Positions 28,637-38,455 are shown, counted from the first letter of the stretch. The stretch is 64,000 nucleotides of DNA from an uncultured Sphaerochaeta sp. (GCF_963667405.1 NZ_OY763408.1:2317757-2381756); one strand, 5' to 3'. A program made the numbers and translations. Notes: a model not told the origin generated them from the sequence alone.

Positions 28637-30604
28637 ATGAGCGTTACCAACACAAGCGTTCTCAACCCGATTTCCTATAGACAGGTCGACTTCCCCCAAG
28701 GATTCTGGAAACAGCGACAAGACCTCAATCGCAGCGTGACACTGAAAGCAGAGTATGAGCAGCTGGAAAAAACCGGCAGGATCGCCTCGCTCTCCCATCA
28801 GTGGCAGGAAGAGGATTGGTACAAGCCCCACCACTACTGGGATTCCGACATCGCCAAATGGATAGAAGCGGCCGCCTACGTTTTGGGAAAGCAGGAAGAC
28901 CGAGAAATTGAGGAAAAAGTCGATCATCTGGTGGAACTGATGCGCTCCCACCAGTTGGATGATGGATATTTCAACACCTACTTCTCCACCGTAGGCAAAG
29001 GCAAGCGATGGACGAATGTCTATGTCATGCATGAGCTCTACTGTGCAGGGCATCTGATAGAAGCCGCTGTGGCTTACTATGAAGCAACCGGCAAGGATGC
29101 GTTTCTTACCATGATGAGTCGTTACACCGACCATATCCTGAGCATCTTTGGACCGGAAGAGGGCAAGATGCATGGCTATCCCGGCCACGAGGAGATAGAA
29201 CTCGCACTCGTGAAACTCTATCGGGCAACCAAGCACCGGCCATACCTCGAGCTTGCAGCGTATTTCATCAATGAACGGGGCAAACAACCTCATTTCTTCG
29301 AGCTTGAGGCGCTTGGGCGTGGGGAGGATCCTGACAAGAATCCCTTGCGGGATATCCTCAACCGCAACTACCTTTCCGAGGGACCATACGCTTCCTACCA
29401 GGCGCACAAGCCTGTCCGGGAACAGACTGAGGCTGTAGGGCACGCTGTACGCGCCATGTACCTCTACACCGCCATGGCCGATGTTGCAGGGGAATTGGGA
29501 GATGAGTCCTTGCTGCAAGCTTGCAGAAACCTCTGGAAGAATGTCACACAAGCACGCATGTCCATTACCGGTGGGATTGGTGCGCTTGAATTCGGAGAAC
29601 GCTTCACCTTCGACTACGATTTGCCCAACGAGAGTGTCTACAACGAGACCTGCGCTTCCATCGGACTGATCTTCTGGGCACACCGAATGCTACAGATCGA
29701 GAAGGATTCAGTCTATGCAGATGTGATGGAACAGACCCTGTACAATGGGGTCATAAGCGGTATATCGCTTACCGGAGACCATTTCTTCTATTCGAATCAT
29801 CTCGCCTGCCAACCCGAGCTTTATACCCACAATGTAAGCAGGAACCCCAGACTGCTGCCCCAGCGACAATCTTGGTTCGAGGTATCTTGTTGTCCACCCA
29901 ATCTGGCACGCTTGACGGCAAGTCTTGGGCAGTATCTCTACTCCACCACTGACAAAGATCTCTATGTGCATCTCTATACGGCCAATACGGTGAGGACACC
30001 CATAGCAGGAAACACTGTAGAGTTGAAGACAACAACCGACTATCCTTGGGATGGGAAGATTTTCATCACGATAGGGACGGATGAGCCCCTTGCCTTCACC
30101 CTGCATGCGAGAATCCCCACCTGGTGCAAGCATCCATCGGTACGCATCAACGGGAAACAGTACGCATGTACAAAAGAGAACTTGGTCAAAGGATACCTTC
30201 CGATTGAACGAACCTGGAATGCCGGCGATGAACTTATCCTCGATTTCCCGATGGAGGTACGCTTCCTCCAGGCACATCCAGCCGTACGACACAACACAGG
30301 TCGTGTGGCAGTAGCTCGCGGCCCGATGATGTACTGCTTCGAGGAGGTGGACAACGGAAAGCGACTCCAGGACGTGGTTCTCGATACGCAGGCTCCCAGC
30401 CAGGTTGAGTGGAGAGCAGATCTTTTGGGCGGCGTGCAGGCAATCAGGCTCAAAGGAGCCAGCAGATCGCTAACCCAGTGGGAAGGAGTACTCTACCAGG
30501 AGGTTGAACAGGAGTGGGAGGAACGAAGCCTCACAGCCATCCCCTACTACACCTGGAGCAACCGGGCACTCGGCGAGATGATTGTATGGATCAGAAGTAC
30601 GTAA
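28637..30604 (+). CDS. Beta-L-arabinofuranosidase, GH127
   Basis: Zinc-dependent glycosidase that releases beta-linked L-arabinofuranose, as known for Bifidobacterium HypBA1. The 655 residues match the family. Glu337 and Cys339 in NETCAS and the pair Cys418-Cys419 in SCCPPN correspond to the zinc ligands and cysteine nucleophile of HypBA1, and Glu321 in EFGERF is a fair acid/base candidate. There is no signal peptide. As the last gene of the operon it is followed by a strong terminator. Natural sources of such arabinose are hydroxyproline-rich glycoproteins and some pectin side chains. Confidence 0.93.
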   Translation: MSVTNTSVLNPISYRQVDFPQGFWKQRQDLNRSVTLKAEYEQLEKTGRIASLSHQWQEEDWYKPHHYWDSDIAKWIEAAAYVLGKQEDREIEEKVDHLVELMRSHQLDDGYFNTYFSTVGKGKRWTNVYVMHELYCAGHLIEAAVAYYEATGKDAFLTMMSRYTDHILSIFGPEEGKMHGYPGHEEIELALVKLYRATKHRPYLELAAYFINERGKQPHFFELEALGRGEDPDKNPLRDILNRNYLSEGPYASYQAHKPVREQTEAVGHAVRAMYLYTAMADVAGELGDESLLQACRNLWKNVTQARMSITGGIGALEFGERFTFDYDLPNESVYNETCASIGLIFWAHRMLQIEKDSVYADVMEQTLYNGVISGISLTGDHFFYSNHLACQPELYTHNVSRNPRLLPQRQSWFEVSCCPPNLARLTASLGQYLYSTTDKDLYVHLYTANTVRTPIAGNTVELKTTTDYPWDGKIFITIGTDEPLAFTLHARIPTWCKHPSVRINGKQYACTKENLVKGYLPIERTWNAGDELILDFPMEVRFLQAHPAVRHNTGRVAVARGPMMYCFEEVDNGKRLQDVVLDTQAPSQVEWRADLLGGVQAIRLKGASRSLTQWEGVLYQEVEQEWEERSLTAIPYYTWSNRALGEMIVWIRST

Positions 30605-30624
30605 CTTTGCGTGAGTCAATACCC

Positions 30625-30660
30625 GGAGGGCGGAGTATATGCTCCGTCCTCCACTTTTAT
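30625..30660 (+). terminator. Rho-independent terminator of the GH31-GH127 operon
   Basis: GGAGGGCGGAG (30625-30635) pairs with CTCCGTCCTCC (30642-30652), one G-T pair, then ACTTTTAT. It overlaps the last codons of the convergent regulator gene. Confidence 0.8.
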
Positions 30661-31772
30661 ATGGTCTTTATTTCCATATCAAGCATGAGTTTCTCAATCA
30701 ACTGAGGATTATCAATCTGGCTCAGGATAATCCTTGCCGCCTCATTACCGATTTTCCTGCTGAGCTGATTGATGCAAAGCATGGGTGTCCTGCTGATATC
30801 GAGATACTCATCATTATCAAAAATTGCCAGTTCCACCTGTTTCACAAATTCAGAGTCAACTGCCCTCAAGCCGCGTACGACATGGGAGAGATTTCCCGGT
30901 GAGACAGCCAGAACTGCGGTAATACCAGGTCGGGCCTGAATGAAATCCCGAATGCGTTTGATAAACTTCTCGCGATGCTCTTCATCGTAGGTAAGGTGTA
31001 CTCCCACCTCCTCATCAAAGCTGTCAAACACCCAATGATAGGGATCCTCTATGCCTGCATCCTGCAAGGCCCGGACAAATCCACGGATACGGGAACGAAT
31101 ACTGCTGCTGCTTGCTGGGGCATACTGGCTGAAAAAGGCAATCTTGCGATGGCCTTTCTTGAGCAACTGCTGGGTGCCTAGATAGCTGCCTTCCTCATTG
31201 TTTGAAACCACGTAGCTGGTATCGATGCGGTCAAACATCTTGTCCACAAGGACGAACGGGAAATGGGTTAGTTTCATCCTGAAAATCTCATCATCATAGA
31301 ATTTCCCTTCCACTGGATAAAACACGATGCCATCAACTTTTTGCTCAAGCAATTCATGAAGGATTTCTTTCTGCTTGCTGAATGAGCCTTTGGTGACCCG
31401 AAGCAACAGGTTGTGTCCTTGGGAACTGACATACTCCTCCAAGCCAAGAATGATGTTCATGATGTGATGACTTTTCAGGTTTGGACAAACAAAAGCAATG
31501 TTCAGCCTTGGATTATCCTGCACCTGGTCCTTGGTCTGGGTACCACTCACAAATGAGCCTTTTCCAGGGATTCGATAGATCACTCCTTCCTCAAGGAGCA
31601 TCTGCAAGGCTTTTTCTGTAGTAATCTTGCTTACCTTGAACTTCTCCTGCAACACTTGTCCGGAATAGATCATCTCATTGGGCTTTAGAGTTCCTTCCTC
31701 TATCTCTCCAACAATGAAGTCCTTGATCTGTATATAGAGCGGCATCCGTTTCTTGGGGCTATGTGTATCCAT
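30657..31772 (-). CDS. GntR-type DNA-binding / LacI-type sensor regulator (AraR-like)
   Basis: Regulator of 371 residues with an N-terminal GntR winged helix (residues 10-78, including YIQIKDFIVGEIEEGTLKPNE) joined to a periplasmic-binding-protein-like effector domain (from about 90, NIAFVCPNLKSHH). This layout is the one of Bacillus AraR, where arabinose releases the repressor. It is convergent with the GH31-GH127 operon, and palindromes of the same core lie in its own promoter and in that operon's promoter. It therefore probably represses both, with a pentose as inducer; the inducer is inference. Confidence 0.9.
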   Translation of the reverse strand: MDTHSPKKRMPLYIQIKDFIVGEIEEGTLKPNEMIYSGQVLQEKFKVSKITTEKALQMLLEEGVIYRIPGKGSFVSGTQTKDQVQDNPRLNIAFVCPNLKSHHIMNIILGLEEYVSSQGHNLLLRVTKGSFSKQKEILHELLEQKVDGIVFYPVEGKFYDDEIFRMKLTHFPFVLVDKMFDRIDTSYVVSNNEEGSYLGTQQLLKKGHRKIAFFSQYAPASSSSIRSRIRGFVRALQDAGIEDPYHWVFDSFDEEVGVHLTYDEEHREKFIKRIRDFIQARPGITAVLAVSPGNLSHVVRGLRAVDSEFVKQVELAIFDNDEYLDISRTPMLCINQLSRKIGNEAARIILSQIDNPQLIEKLMLDMEIKTI

Positions 31773-31802
31773 TGGGTGGGTTCCTAGTTTTTAATTAGGC
31801 AT

Positions 31803-31831
31803 ATTATATATTAAAATACATGTATTGAGAA
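31803..31831 (-). promoter_or_regulatory. Promoter and operator of the GntR/LacI-type regulator
   Basis: On the - strand TTCTCA (31826-31831) and the perfect -10 TATAAT (31803-31808) are 17 bases apart. The perfect palindrome AATACATGTATT (31815-31826) fills the spacer, a classic place for autorepression. Confidence 0.65.
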
Positions 31832-31868
31832 CCGTTGTACAAAAGAAATCCCCTCTTGCTCTTCTCCC

Positions 31869-33332
31869 CTACGACCGCATCTGCTTCACAAAAGCGGATG
31901 GTGTCTGACCTGTTACTTTCTTGAAAAGCTGGCTGAAGTACTGGGGATTGTTGCCGCATCCCACCTGCTCGGCAATAGTTTGCATCTTGACGTCGTCGGT
32001 TTCCAGAAGAAGCTGTTTGGCATGCTGGACCCTTAATTCAGCCAGAAGCGTGGAGAATTTCTTCCCTGATTCACGAAGGATCTTCCTGCTTGCATAATCA
32101 ACATTCATGAACAAGTGATTCTGGGCAATCCATTTGAGGGAAAGGTTCGGATTTCCCAGATGCTCTTCAAGGATGGCTATCAACCGTTCCATGAATGCAG
32201 AGGAATGGGTTTCCATGGCGGCATTGAGGCGAGAAAACTCCCCCAGTGCCGATTGGAGAATTGATGCATGGTCATTCTCTTGGCTCAAATGCAAAAGAAA
32301 CGAGGCCACTTCCATCGGAGGAGCAGTAGACTTGAGCAGGAGGTCTGCAATCATCTGCCTGAGGAAATCCACATTGGAAATTCCTCCCAGATACGCTTCT
32401 ATCGCTTGGACATTCCAGGGGACTCCAGCCTTGGTGGGAACGATTGCAAGAGAACTCTCCATGACATTCTTGAAATTGCAGACAAGACTGACATGATATG
32501 AGTGGATGCAATGAATGGTTCCCTGCAACTTGACTTTCTCATGCACGGTGAGCAGCAGTTGCTTCAAGCCGGGAAACCAAGTCCGTACGGGGAGCTGGGA
32601 GGAGACCTCTTTCAGCACTGCATCCAATTCGAGATAATCACCGCCAAGCCAAGGGAAGAAGAGGAAGAGATGCCCTTCCACATACACCCCATGCAGGCTC
32701 AATCTTCGCTTTTTGGCCGCAAAGATTGTTTGGAGGCGAGTCAGGACAAGTTCCACCTTTGCAAGGGAAAAAAGGGCAACCTCGGTAAGGTAGTACTGAC
32801 AGTTTTCCATATCCAGATACTGCTCGTAGGGAACAAACACGTCCAAACCCACTTGTTTGAGTGTCAGCACTTCACGCAGGACATTGGTGATGGTGGCATC
32901 GTGAAGCATTCCCATAAGGCTGTTCTGCTGTTCCTGCATGCTGTCAAGGGAACGTACTTTCCGGCAATCCTCACGAATGGAGAGCATACACTCCTCAATC
33001 TGATGCTCGTTGCAAGGTTTGAGCAGATAATATTTCACCCCGTCACTCATGGCTTGCTTGGCAAACTCGAACTCCCCATACCCCGAGAGGATTGCAAACT
33101 GCACAGGAAGCTTTGATTCACGAACCCGACGGATCAGCTCAAGACCTGAGAGACCAGGCATCTTGATATCGGTGAGTACGATATCTGGAGATTCATCAAG
33201 AATCATATTGTATGCCTCGATACCATCCCGGCACATTCCCACAAGTTGCAGACCAAGCTTCTCCCAATCAATCATCTGGGCAATGGTTTCACGGATAATC
33301 GATTCATCATCGGCAATAATGACTTTCAGCAT
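31869..33332 (-). CDS. YesN-like response regulator, AraC-type
   Basis: Response regulator of 487 residues. The receiver domain holds the acidic pair Asp8-Asp9, the phosphate acceptor Asp55 in VLTDIKMPG, and LLKP near 104-107. A long helical linker leads to a C-terminal AraC double helix-turn-helix (last 100 residues, LRVQHAKQLLLETDDVKMQTIA and QYFSQLFKKVTGQTP). It overlaps the kinase gene by 7 bases, so the pair is co-expressed. It most likely activates the divergent importer and GH4 operon at 35287, as YesMN-type pairs do near pectin-fragment importers. Confidence 0.92.
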   Translation of the reverse strand: MLKVIIADDESIIRETIAQMIDWEKLGLQLVGMCRDGIEAYNMILDESPDIVLTDIKMPGLSGLELIRRVRESKLPVQFAILSGYGEFEFAKQAMSDGVKYYLLKPCNEHQIEECMLSIREDCRKVRSLDSMQEQQNSLMGMLHDATITNVLREVLTLKQVGLDVFVPYEQYLDMENCQYYLTEVALFSLAKVELVLTRLQTIFAAKKRRLSLHGVYVEGHLFLFFPWLGGDYLELDAVLKEVSSQLPVRTWFPGLKQLLLTVHEKVKLQGTIHCIHSYHVSLVCNFKNVMESSLAIVPTKAGVPWNVQAIEAYLGGISNVDFLRQMIADLLLKSTAPPMEVASFLLHLSQENDHASILQSALGEFSRLNAAMETHSSAFMERLIAILEEHLGNPNLSLKWIAQNHLFMNVDYASRKILRESGKKFSTLLAELRVQHAKQLLLETDDVKMQTIAEQVGCGNNPQYFSQLFKKVTGQTPSAFVKQMRS

Positions 33333-35089
33333 GTACCTGTCTCCTCATAAGGCAAAGCAATCCGGGCAACAGCATAATCCTCGCAGTTCTGGCAAGAGAA
33401 CCTGAATTGGGAACCGTACGTAAGTTCCAGTCGTTCCTTGATATTCAGCAAGCCGATTCCCAACCCATGAGGGGTATAGCGTTTTGCTTCAAGATCTTCC
33501 AACAGATTCTCAGGGAACTGGGAACCGGTATTCTTTACCAGCAAGGAAAGGATAGAGCCCTCAACCTCTGCACTGAGAATGATGGTGCACCCCTCTGTAT
33601 TGCTTTCCACCGAATACTTTACGGCGTTCTCCACCAAGGGCTGAAGCACAAGTTTCGGCAGCGTGAGTGAAAGATACTGCTCGCCGATCTCATTACGGAA
33701 CTCCAGACGATCCTCAAAGCGAAGCTGCTGGATATTCATGTAGTACTGTACAATTGAAAGTTCCTTTCCCAGCGTATGCACGGTATCTTTCTGGTTGAGG
33801 GTTTCGCGCAACAACGCACCAAGTGACTCAACCATTACCGAGATGGTAGTAATTCCTGCAGCTTTCGCTCTCCAATTGATGGATTCAAGCGTGTTGTAGA
33901 GGAAGTGAGGATTGATCTGATACTCCAAAGCTCTGAGCTGGGCTTCCTTGGAGAGAATTTGCGAGCGATAGTTCACTTCGATCAGAAGATGGATCTCATT
34001 GGCCATCTTATCGAACTGCCGGTGCAACTGCCCCATCTCATCCTTCCTGTCAGAGTACTCCGGGCCAAGCTCGACAACAGATGTACTGTCTTTTCCAAAT
34101 GAGGCCATCTTGCGAAGAAGAACATCCAAATGACGCAAGAGAGAGTTGATCAGGCGATGCCCCAAGAGAGCTGAAAGCACTACACTAAACACCAACAAGG
34201 CAGAAAACAGCAATTGAAACAGCTTGATGGTGCGTACGATATCGTCATAGAGGACAAGACAGATGTAGTCCCACTGCATGGATGGAATCGTCTTCCTGAC
34301 ATAGAAGTAGTGGTGCCCCCCTTCCCGAATCAGGCCATAGGAATCTGTGATCCGCTCTTTGAAAGAAGCCAATTCCTCTTCCTTCAGGAAAGAACTCCCA
34401 TACAACAGGGAGTCACCGTTGAAAATGAGATACGCCCGCTCCTTGAAAAAGCTGGTCTCCACGATGGAGGTCTTCATTACCTGTGAAAGATCGACGGAAA
34501 TGAGCTGGGTTCCCACCTCCTCCAGCCACTGCGGATAGGTCTGCCTCCTGATGAGGCGACCGAGGAAGACACCTTTCTCCCCTACCCAGACAGGAGCACC
34601 ATCGGCTTGTCTTGCACGGGCCAACACGTGGTCCAGTACCGCTTGATCCTCTTTGTCAGACCAGACCCGGTTCGAATAGGTGGTATAGGTATCTCCATAT
34701 ACAGATATGAAATGCACCCCACTGTCCTTGAAGTTTCGGTAATAACTGTTCACCAAGGAATAGAGTTTCTTGGAAGCATCGGAAATCTTGTCCAATCGTT
34801 CATCATCTGCGAGAATCGCAAGATTGCTCTGCATCTCCTGATCCTCGATGATCATGGTGGACATCTTCTCGATTGTCTCCAGCCGGTCTGATATCTCCTT
34901 GCTTGCATAACTGAGGTGTTCCGCGATTGCCTGGTAAAGAAGCCGATTGTTCGCTCGGCTTACAACCAGCAATCCCAATAAGCCTCCGAGGGAAATGATG
35001 GTGGTGCAGAGAAGGACAATGAAAAACAATTTCCGTTTCATCGAAAACGCATCAAGGCGATTTTTCAGTGCAACCAAGCTCAAAGTCAT
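33326..35089 (-). CDS. YesM-like sensor histidine kinase
   Basis: Membrane kinase of 587 residues: a transmembrane helix near 18-40, a large extracytoplasmic sensor region, a second helix near 290-310, HAMP, then a His_kinase domain. The phosphorylated histidine is in QINPHFLYNTLESINWRA, and the ATP-binding N and G boxes (LVENAVKYSVE, GLGIGLLNIKERL) are complete. ATG at 35089 has GGGAG 12 bases upstream; an open frame extends to 35251 into the divergent promoter, so that extension is unlikely. The signal is probably the sugar-loaded binding protein or a sugar itself. Confidence 0.9.
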   Translation of the reverse strand: MTLSLVALKNRLDAFSMKRKLFFIVLLCTTIISLGGLLGLLVVSRANNRLLYQAIAEHLSYASKEISDRLETIEKMSTMIIEDQEMQSNLAILADDERLDKISDASKKLYSLVNSYYRNFKDSGVHFISVYGDTYTTYSNRVWSDKEDQAVLDHVLARARQADGAPVWVGEKGVFLGRLIRRQTYPQWLEEVGTQLISVDLSQVMKTSIVETSFFKERAYLIFNGDSLLYGSSFLKEEELASFKERITDSYGLIREGGHHYFYVRKTIPSMQWDYICLVLYDDIVRTIKLFQLLFSALLVFSVVLSALLGHRLINSLLRHLDVLLRKMASFGKDSTSVVELGPEYSDRKDEMGQLHRQFDKMANEIHLLIEVNYRSQILSKEAQLRALEYQINPHFLYNTLESINWRAKAAGITTISVMVESLGALLRETLNQKDTVHTLGKELSIVQYYMNIQQLRFEDRLEFRNEIGEQYLSLTLPKLVLQPLVENAVKYSVESNTEGCTIILSAEVEGSILSLLVKNTGSQFPENLLEDLEAKRYTPHGLGIGLLNIKERLELTYGSQFRFSCQNCEDYAVARIALPYEETGTC

Positions 35090-35225
35090 AGTCGTTTGGG
35101 TCTCCCGGGCATTGTTGCCTACCAGCCTAGCGTATTGTACTATTCCTTTCCACCAGAAATATGAAATACGGAAAATCAGTCGGTTTCGTAACCTATGAGG
35201 TCGGTTTTGTTGGGTTGTGTTTTCA

Positions 35226-35248
35226 CATATGCCACTCCAGACTATACT
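35226..35248 (+). promoter_or_regulatory. Predicted promoter of the galacturonide importer operon
   Basis: TATACT (35243-35248) is a near-consensus -10; the -35 about 17 bases upstream is poor (TTTTCA-like). A weak -35 fits dependence on the divergent AraC-type regulator. Confidence 0.4.
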
Positions 35249-35286
35249 CACACAGCCTGCGAAGGCTGATCAAAGGAGTTTGAGAA

Positions 35287-36591
35287 ATGAAAAAACGCAC
35301 GTTACTCGTATGTCTCATCTTGGTTGCATGCACAGCCTTGTGGGCAGGTGGAAAAGCAGAAGCAACTGCAGCTGCAGAGGCGAAAGCCAACCTGACTGTC
35401 TCATGGTGGGGAAATCAGAAGAGAAACGAAATCACCCAGAATGTCATCGATTCCTTCATGGAAGCAAATCCGAACGTAGTCATTGACGGCCAGTTCAACG
35501 AGTGGGCCGACTACTGGAACAAGCTAGCCACTTCGGCTGCAGGCAATGCGCTTCCCGATGTCATCCAGATGGACTACAAGTACATCAACCAGTATGAAAC
35601 CAATGGACTCCTGCTTGACCTCGCTCCCTACATCAAAGACGGTACACTCGACCTTTCCAACATCCCTGAAAGTGTCAGCAGTGTTGCTACTGAGGGTGAC
35701 AAGGTCTATGGCATGATGATCGCCACCACTGCCCCTGCCCTGCTGTACAACAAGAATCTGCTCGATAGTATCGGCATTACGGCCAAAGACCACATGAGCA
35801 TCGACGAATTCATCGAAATCGCTCGGGAAGTGTACAAGAAGACCGGCATCAAGACCAATATTGACTACGGTGACAGTGAGAACTACCTCGACTATTACAT
35901 GCGTTCCAAGGGTCATATTCTCTACACTGATGGAGGCCTTGGTGTTCCTTCCGCCCAGGAATTCGTCCCCTTCTTCAAGATTTATGAACAGGGCATCAAG
36001 GAAGGCTGGATGGTAAGTCCATCCATTTTCGTCGAACGTGTGCTTCGCTCCGTCGAGCAGGATCCCCTTGTATACGGCTCTTCCAAGGATGCCCGCTCCT
36101 GGTGCGCATTCTTCTGGGCCAACCAGATTCCAGCCACCCAGAAGGCTGCCAATGCTGAGAACTTTGAGGTCGGTGTCACCAACTGGCCGAGCGACAACCA
36201 CAAGCTCTCCAACTACCTCAAGCCGAGCCAGTTCATGGTCATCTCCAGCAAGTCGAAGAATCCCCGCGAAGCTGTGCAGTTCCTCAACTACTGGCTCAAC
36301 TCCGAGAAAGCCGGTTCCTACCTGCTGTGCGAACGGGGTGTCCCGGTATCCAGCAAAGTCGGTGAGCATATCGCTCCGATGCTTGATGAGATCAACCAGA
36401 AGGTTGTGAAGTACATCAATACCGTGGTTGCACCCAAATCAAGCCCGGTAAACCCGCCCTCCCCGATTGCTGCAAACGAAGCAAGCCGTCTGCTCGGGTC
36501 GTTGCGTGAACAGGTGTGCTACGGAAAAATTACTGCAGAGCAGGCTGCACAGCAGTTCTTCACCGAAGCCAACAAGATTCTCGCCAAATAA
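35287..36591 (+). CDS. CUT1 ABC transporter, sugar-binding protein (YesO-like)
   Basis: Periplasmic binding protein of 434 residues. The signal peptide is MKKRTLLVCLILVACTALW, cleaved before AGGKAE; Cys15 lies in the hydrophobic core, and VACT is not a good lipobox, so a lipoprotein form is possible but doubtful. AAAGGAG precedes the ATG. It sits divergently from a YesMN pair and upstream of a GH4 enzyme, the arrangement of rhamnogalacturonan or oligogalacturonide uptake genes in Bacillus. Confidence 0.9.
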   Translation: MKKRTLLVCLILVACTALWAGGKAEATAAAEAKANLTVSWWGNQKRNEITQNVIDSFMEANPNVVIDGQFNEWADYWNKLATSAAGNALPDVIQMDYKYINQYETNGLLLDLAPYIKDGTLDLSNIPESVSSVATEGDKVYGMMIATTAPALLYNKNLLDSIGITAKDHMSIDEFIEIAREVYKKTGIKTNIDYGDSENYLDYYMRSKGHILYTDGGLGVPSAQEFVPFFKIYEQGIKEGWMVSPSIFVERVLRSVEQDPLVYGSSKDARSWCAFFWANQIPATQKAANAENFEVGVTNWPSDNHKLSNYLKPSQFMVISSKSKNPREAVQFLNYWLNSEKAGSYLLCERGVPVSSKVGEHIAPMLDEINQKVVKYINTVVAPKSSPVNPPSPIAANEASRLLGSLREQVCYGKITAEQAAQQFFTEANKILAK

Positions 36592-36627
36592 CGCGTAAAC
36601 ACACACGTTTCAGAATTGAAATATTCC

Positions 36628-36649
36628 CGGCTCCCATCTTCGGGAGCCG
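36628..36649 (+). promoter_or_regulatory. Intercistronic hairpin after binding-protein gene
   Basis: CGGCTCCC (36628-36635) and GGGAGCCG (36642-36649) pair perfectly around a 6-base loop and lack a T-run. The position between the binding protein and first permease matches the other transport operons here. Confidence 0.6.
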
Positions 36650-36685
36650 AGGATTTGTACACCAATCATTCTAAAGTTGGATAGC

Positions 36686-37606
36686 ATGCAACACACAACG
36701 AATTCCCCTGGCTTGAGTGCCAAGAAATTTTTCTACCGTGATGATGTCGCTGGAATCATATTTTCCCTGCCCTTCATCATCGGCTTCTTTCTGTTCATCA
36801 TCGTACCCATGGTCATGTCTCTCGGGTACTCGCTCAGTGAATACAATATCCTTGCACCAGCCCGGTTCATCGGACTGAAGAACTACCTCAAAATTTTTAC
36901 TGACGATCCTCTTTTCTACAAGAGCATCGCCGTCACCTTCTACTACGCCCTTGTCTCAGTCCCCCTGCGCCTTGCCTTTGCCTTGTTTGTAGCCATGATG
37001 CTCAAGCAGACCACCAAGGCAACAGGACTCTACCGAGCAGTCTACTACCTGCCCTCAATCATCGGTGGTTCGGTTGCAGTCTCCATCCTGTGGAAGCGGA
37101 TGTTTGCCTCCGACGGAGTTCTGAATCGTCTCTTGGCGGTCATAGGCATCCAGACTGATTTCGCCTGGCTTGGCAGCACCCATACGGCAATCTGGGTACT
37201 GATCATCCTCTCTGTGTGGCAGTTTGGCTCTTCCATGCTGATTTTCCTCGCTTCCCTGAAGCAAATTCCCGTAACCCTCTATGAAGCATCCCTGGTGGAT
37301 GGAGCAGGGAAATGGAAGCAATTCACCCGTATTACCCTGCCCTTGCTCACCCCGACCATCTTCTTCAATCTAGTGATGCAGATGATCCACGGCTTTCTTG
37401 CCTTCACCCAGTGCTACATCATCACTCAAGGCAAACCGCTCAATTCCACCCTCTTCTATATGGTCTATACCTATCGGCAGTCATTCGAGTACTTCAATGC
37501 AGGGTATGCTGCGGCACTGGCATGGCTGATGCTCATCATCATTGGCCTCATCACGTCGCTTCTGTTCCTGACAAAACGATTCTGGGTCTTTGAGGGAGAG
37601 GAGTAA
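36686..37606 (+). CDS. CUT1 ABC transporter permease (YesP-like)
   Basis: Inner-membrane permease of 306 residues with a hydrophobic first helix near 25-50 and the EAA loop YEASLVDGAGKWKQFTRITLPLL. The start is uncertain: ATG at 36686 has only a weak GGAT upstream, and an in-frame TTG lies at 36677. A weak start fits lower permease than binding-protein synthesis. Confidence 0.9.
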   Translation: MQHTTNSPGLSAKKFFYRDDVAGIIFSLPFIIGFFLFIIVPMVMSLGYSLSEYNILAPARFIGLKNYLKIFTDDPLFYKSIAVTFYYALVSVPLRLAFALFVAMMLKQTTKATGLYRAVYYLPSIIGGSVAVSILWKRMFASDGVLNRLLAVIGIQTDFAWLGSTHTAIWVLIILSVWQFGSSMLIFLASLKQIPVTLYEASLVDGAGKWKQFTRITLPLLTPTIFFNLVMQMIHGFLAFTQCYIITQGKPLNSTLFYMVYTYRQSFEYFNAGYAAALAWLMLIIIGLITSLLFLTKRFWVFEGEE

Positions 37607-37609
37607 GCC

Positions 37610-38455
37610 ATGCTGCAACAAAAGAAACACTCAGTGGTCTTGTATCACATCATCATCTGTCTCTTTGGAATCGTGATGGTCTATCCCCTGGCCTGGATGA
37701 TCATGAGCTCCTTCAAGGAGAGCAACACCATCTTCGCTACCGCCAACAACCTGCTACCGGAGAAGTTCATTCTGGACAACTACAGAAACGGCTGGAAAGG
37801 CTTTGCCAAGGTGGGATTCAGTACTTTCTTCAGAAATTCGTTCTTCATCTCCACGCTGGCAACCGCCGGTACCATTGCCAGTTCGGCATTGGTGGCATAC
37901 GGTTTTGCCCGTTGTGAGTACAAGGGTCGCAAGATCCTCTTTTCGTTGATGCTCGTTTCCATGATGCTCCCCGCCCAAGTTCTCATGATTCCGCAGTACT
38001 TGTGGTACCAGAAGTTGGGTTGGGTAGGCAGCTTCCGGCCTCTGATCATTCCCTACTATTTTGCAACCCAAGGGTTTTTCGTCTATCTGATCTACAACTT
38101 CATCAAAGGGGTTCCCAGGGATCTGGATGAGGCGGCAGTGATTGATGGTTGCTCCAAGTATGGGATTTTCGGGCGCATCATGCTCCCCCTTACGGTCCCT
38201 GCCCTTATTACCAGCGGCATCTTCTCCTTCATCTGGCGGTGGGACGACTTCCTTTCTGCCTTGCTGTACATCAATTCATCCGATATGTATCCGGTAAGCT
38301 TGGCTCTGAAGCTCTTCAGTGACCCAAGTTCTTCATCTGACTACGGTGCCATGTTCGCCATGGCCACCCTGTCCATCATGCCTTGCATGATCATTTTCAT
38401 CTTTTTGCAGAAGTATCTCGTGGAGGGCATTGCCACCACGGGTCTGAAAGGTTAG
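37610..38455 (+). CDS. CUT1 ABC transporter permease (YesQ-like)
   Basis: Inner-membrane permease of 281 residues with the EAA loop LDEAAVIDGCSKYGIFGRIMLPL and the MalG-type end EGIATTGLKG. GAGGAG precedes the ATG, 3 bases after the previous stop. It is followed at 8 bases by the GH4 gene. Confidence 0.92.
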   Translation: MLQQKKHSVVLYHIIICLFGIVMVYPLAWMIMSSFKESNTIFATANNLLPEKFILDNYRNGWKGFAKVGFSTFFRNSFFISTLATAGTIASSALVAYGFARCEYKGRKILFSLMLVSMMLPAQVLMIPQYLWYQKLGWVGSFRPLIIPYYFATQGFFVYLIYNFIKGVPRDLDEAAVIDGCSKYGIFGRIMLPLTVPALITSGIFSFIWRWDDFLSALLYINSSDMYPVSLALKLFSDPSSSSDYGAMFAMATLSIMPCMIIFIFLQKYLVEGIATTGLKG

